Part shown: positions 32,777-33,648 of the stretch, piece by piece
Numbering within the stretch: position 1 is the first letter of the stretch
How the letters are laid out: every line of letters starts with the position of its first letter
DNA from: Lachnoclostridium sp. MSJ-17
Lineage (GTDB): Bacteria; Bacillota; Clostridia; Oscillospirales; Acutalibacteraceae
Assembly: GCF_018918205.1 (NCBI RefSeq)
Contig: NZ_JAHLQB010000043.1
Span: forward strand, 1-33,648
DNA: 33,648 nt
Reading direction: 5' to 3'
Notes under the pieces: model-generated
Databases searched by the model: none
What the model was told of the DNA's origin: nothing
The model's input: only the letters and a program-made list of their open reading frames with translations
Position numbers and translations under genes: made by a program

Positions 32777-33094
32777 ATGTCGGAATCAAGAGAAAAAGCA
32801 CTGCTTGCTACATACGGCGAATGGGGCACACGCTATCGCCGATACCTCATCGACCACGACAAGGAGAAGTATTACACTCTCCTGAGCGCAGGCGAGTTTT
32901 TTAATTACATCACCGAAATCAACATGAAAGCAGAACACCTCTACGACAAAACCGTCAGGGATCTGGAAGCAAAAAAGCAAATTACTACCGAGCTGAAGAA
33001 ATCCGATCCGAATCTATGGCAAAACAAAATGAACGCTATCGAAAAACAGGCGGAGGAGTTTGTGTTGCGAATGATGATATTGAGCGAGAAATAA
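32777..33094 (+). CDS. TnpV-like mobile-element protein
   Basis: 105 residues, helical and charged. YGEWGTRYRRYLIDHDKEKYYTLLSAGEFFNYITEIN and the end NKMNAIEKQAEEFVLRMMIL fit the TnpV family (named after Tn4451), a small protein of unknown role encoded in clostridial transposons: a Tyr-Gly start, an LxxGEL/F-type centre and an E-QAEE tail. GGGAG lies 11 bases before the ATG. Its presence marks the 3' end of the window as part of an integrative element, whose recombinase may lie beyond the window. Confidence 0.7.
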   Translation: MSESREKALLATYGEWGTRYRRYLIDHDKEKYYTLLSAGEFFNYITEINMKAEHLYDKTVRDLEAKKQITTELKKSDPNLWQNKMNAIEKQAEEFVLRMMILSEK

Positions 33095-33648
33095 TGGTGC
33101 GCAAAATAATGAAATAATCAACCGCGAAAATGGAGAAAAACGGTACACATTCCGCCGTTTCTTCAATAGTAGTTATGTGTACCATTCTTTCGGCTGAATT
33201 TTCATTGGTAGAATCCATGAAAATGGCTTAAAACCGTCATTTCTGGTGTGAAAGAAAATGGTACGCATTCTCCCGCAAGAAGGGGGCAGAAACCTTTTTC
33301 AATGGGAGCTGATTTCATAGAGTTCATTCGTGAAGATGATAATATCATGAGAGGAAAAAGAAGGCTTAAAATGGAAGCGTAAGGCGTATTATTTTGGATT
33401 TATACCGGAATCGAAAAAGAAAAAATAATGAAGCCTTACAAAAGAAAATACTCATTACACTGTCTTTTTTAAGCAACAAAGTCAGCACCAAAAGTTCATT
33501 AGTATGTGGTATAATATAGTTGAAATAAACCTGAATCCGTGAAACTCAAACAGGTAAAAATGCAGAAAGACCGATAGCCATGCAGAAATCGGCAGTCAAA
33601 TTATCAGATTTTTCTTCACCCAAAAGGTGAAAAAACCACTGTTTTATG
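33095..33648. other. AT-rich non-coding tail with repeats
   Basis: 554 bases with no supported gene on either strand. It has a 9-bp inverted repeat at 33142-33183, a related copy near 33255-33275, the third GGGAGCTGATT at 33304, a short frame after it (IEFIREDDNIM to about 33382, 23 codons without an ATG at its head), and a weak hairpin at 33615-33631. A new gene may begin at the last bases, ATG at 33646, which I cannot assess. Confidence 0.6.
33142..33183. repeat. Inverted repeat GGTACACAT / ATGTGTACC
   Basis: A perfect 9-bp inverted repeat encloses 24 bases. A similar motif (ATGGTACGCATTC) recurs near 33257-33270, where an inverted copy of the right arm and its flank is visible. The set could be recombinase binding sites near an element end. 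Confidence 0.5.

Overview
The window looks like chromosomal DNA of a low-to-mid GC Firmicute of class Clostridia, most like a gut Ruminococcus/Oscillospiraceae-type organism. The signs are strong AGGAGG-type ribosome binding sites, many near-consensus TTGACA/TATAAT promoters with 17-base spacers, Gram-positive lipoboxes, a SpoVAD remnant, and small genes typical of clostridial mobile elements (DUF6809, TnpV). The species assignment is inference.

Layout. 1-3.9 kb is a decayed region: a beta-helix surface protein lacking a recognisable export signal, a frameshifted secreted-protein gene, an intact DUF218 lipoprotein, and the tail of a broken phosphotransferase. 3.9-7.9 kb is a minus-strand operon reading a lipoprotein acetolactate decarboxylase, a second decarboxylase interrupted by one in-frame TAA, a symporter fused to an RsbW-like ATPase domain, and a small membrane protein. 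8.0-9.0 kb on the plus strand holds a PAP2 phosphatase and a STAS-domain protein. 9.0-11.8 kb is a mobile-element scrapyard beside tRNA-Arg(CCG): a small HTH protein, the catalytic half of a tyrosine recombinase, a DUF6809 protein, a leader-peptide/attenuator unit joined to the C-terminal piece of an IS110-family transposase, and a long imperfect hairpin that could be a bridge-RNA-like non-coding end.

11.9-18.7 kb is housekeeping-like: an ABC-F ATPase, a DUF5658 membrane protein, and an ABC ATPase/FtsX-type permease pair whose permease carries an extracytoplasmic coiled coil of nearly 390 residues. 18.7-25.7 kb is a four-gene surface operon with one promoter and one terminator: a secreted transglutaminase-like protein with eight Fn3-like repeats, an MBOAT acyltransferase, an AlgX/DHHW-type acyltransferase partner and a G5/DUF348 lipoprotein. 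Together they suggest export and O-acylation of a surface molecule plus wall-bound processing enzymes.

25.7-32.0 kb contains a TetM/EF-G-like GTPase fused to a YacP/Rae1-like NYN nuclease, an alpha/beta-hydrolase lacking its nucleophilic serine, a TtcA-like tRNA thiolase (minus strand) and a membrane GGDEF protein. 32.1-33.6 kb is accessory again: a SpoVAD truncated at its C-terminus, a TnpV-like protein and a repeat-rich non-coding tail.

The best candidates for something undescribed are the ATPase-symporter fusion with its acetolactate decarboxylases, the ribosomal GTPase-NYN fusion, the four-gene surface operon, and the IS110-linked structured RNA with its attenuator.
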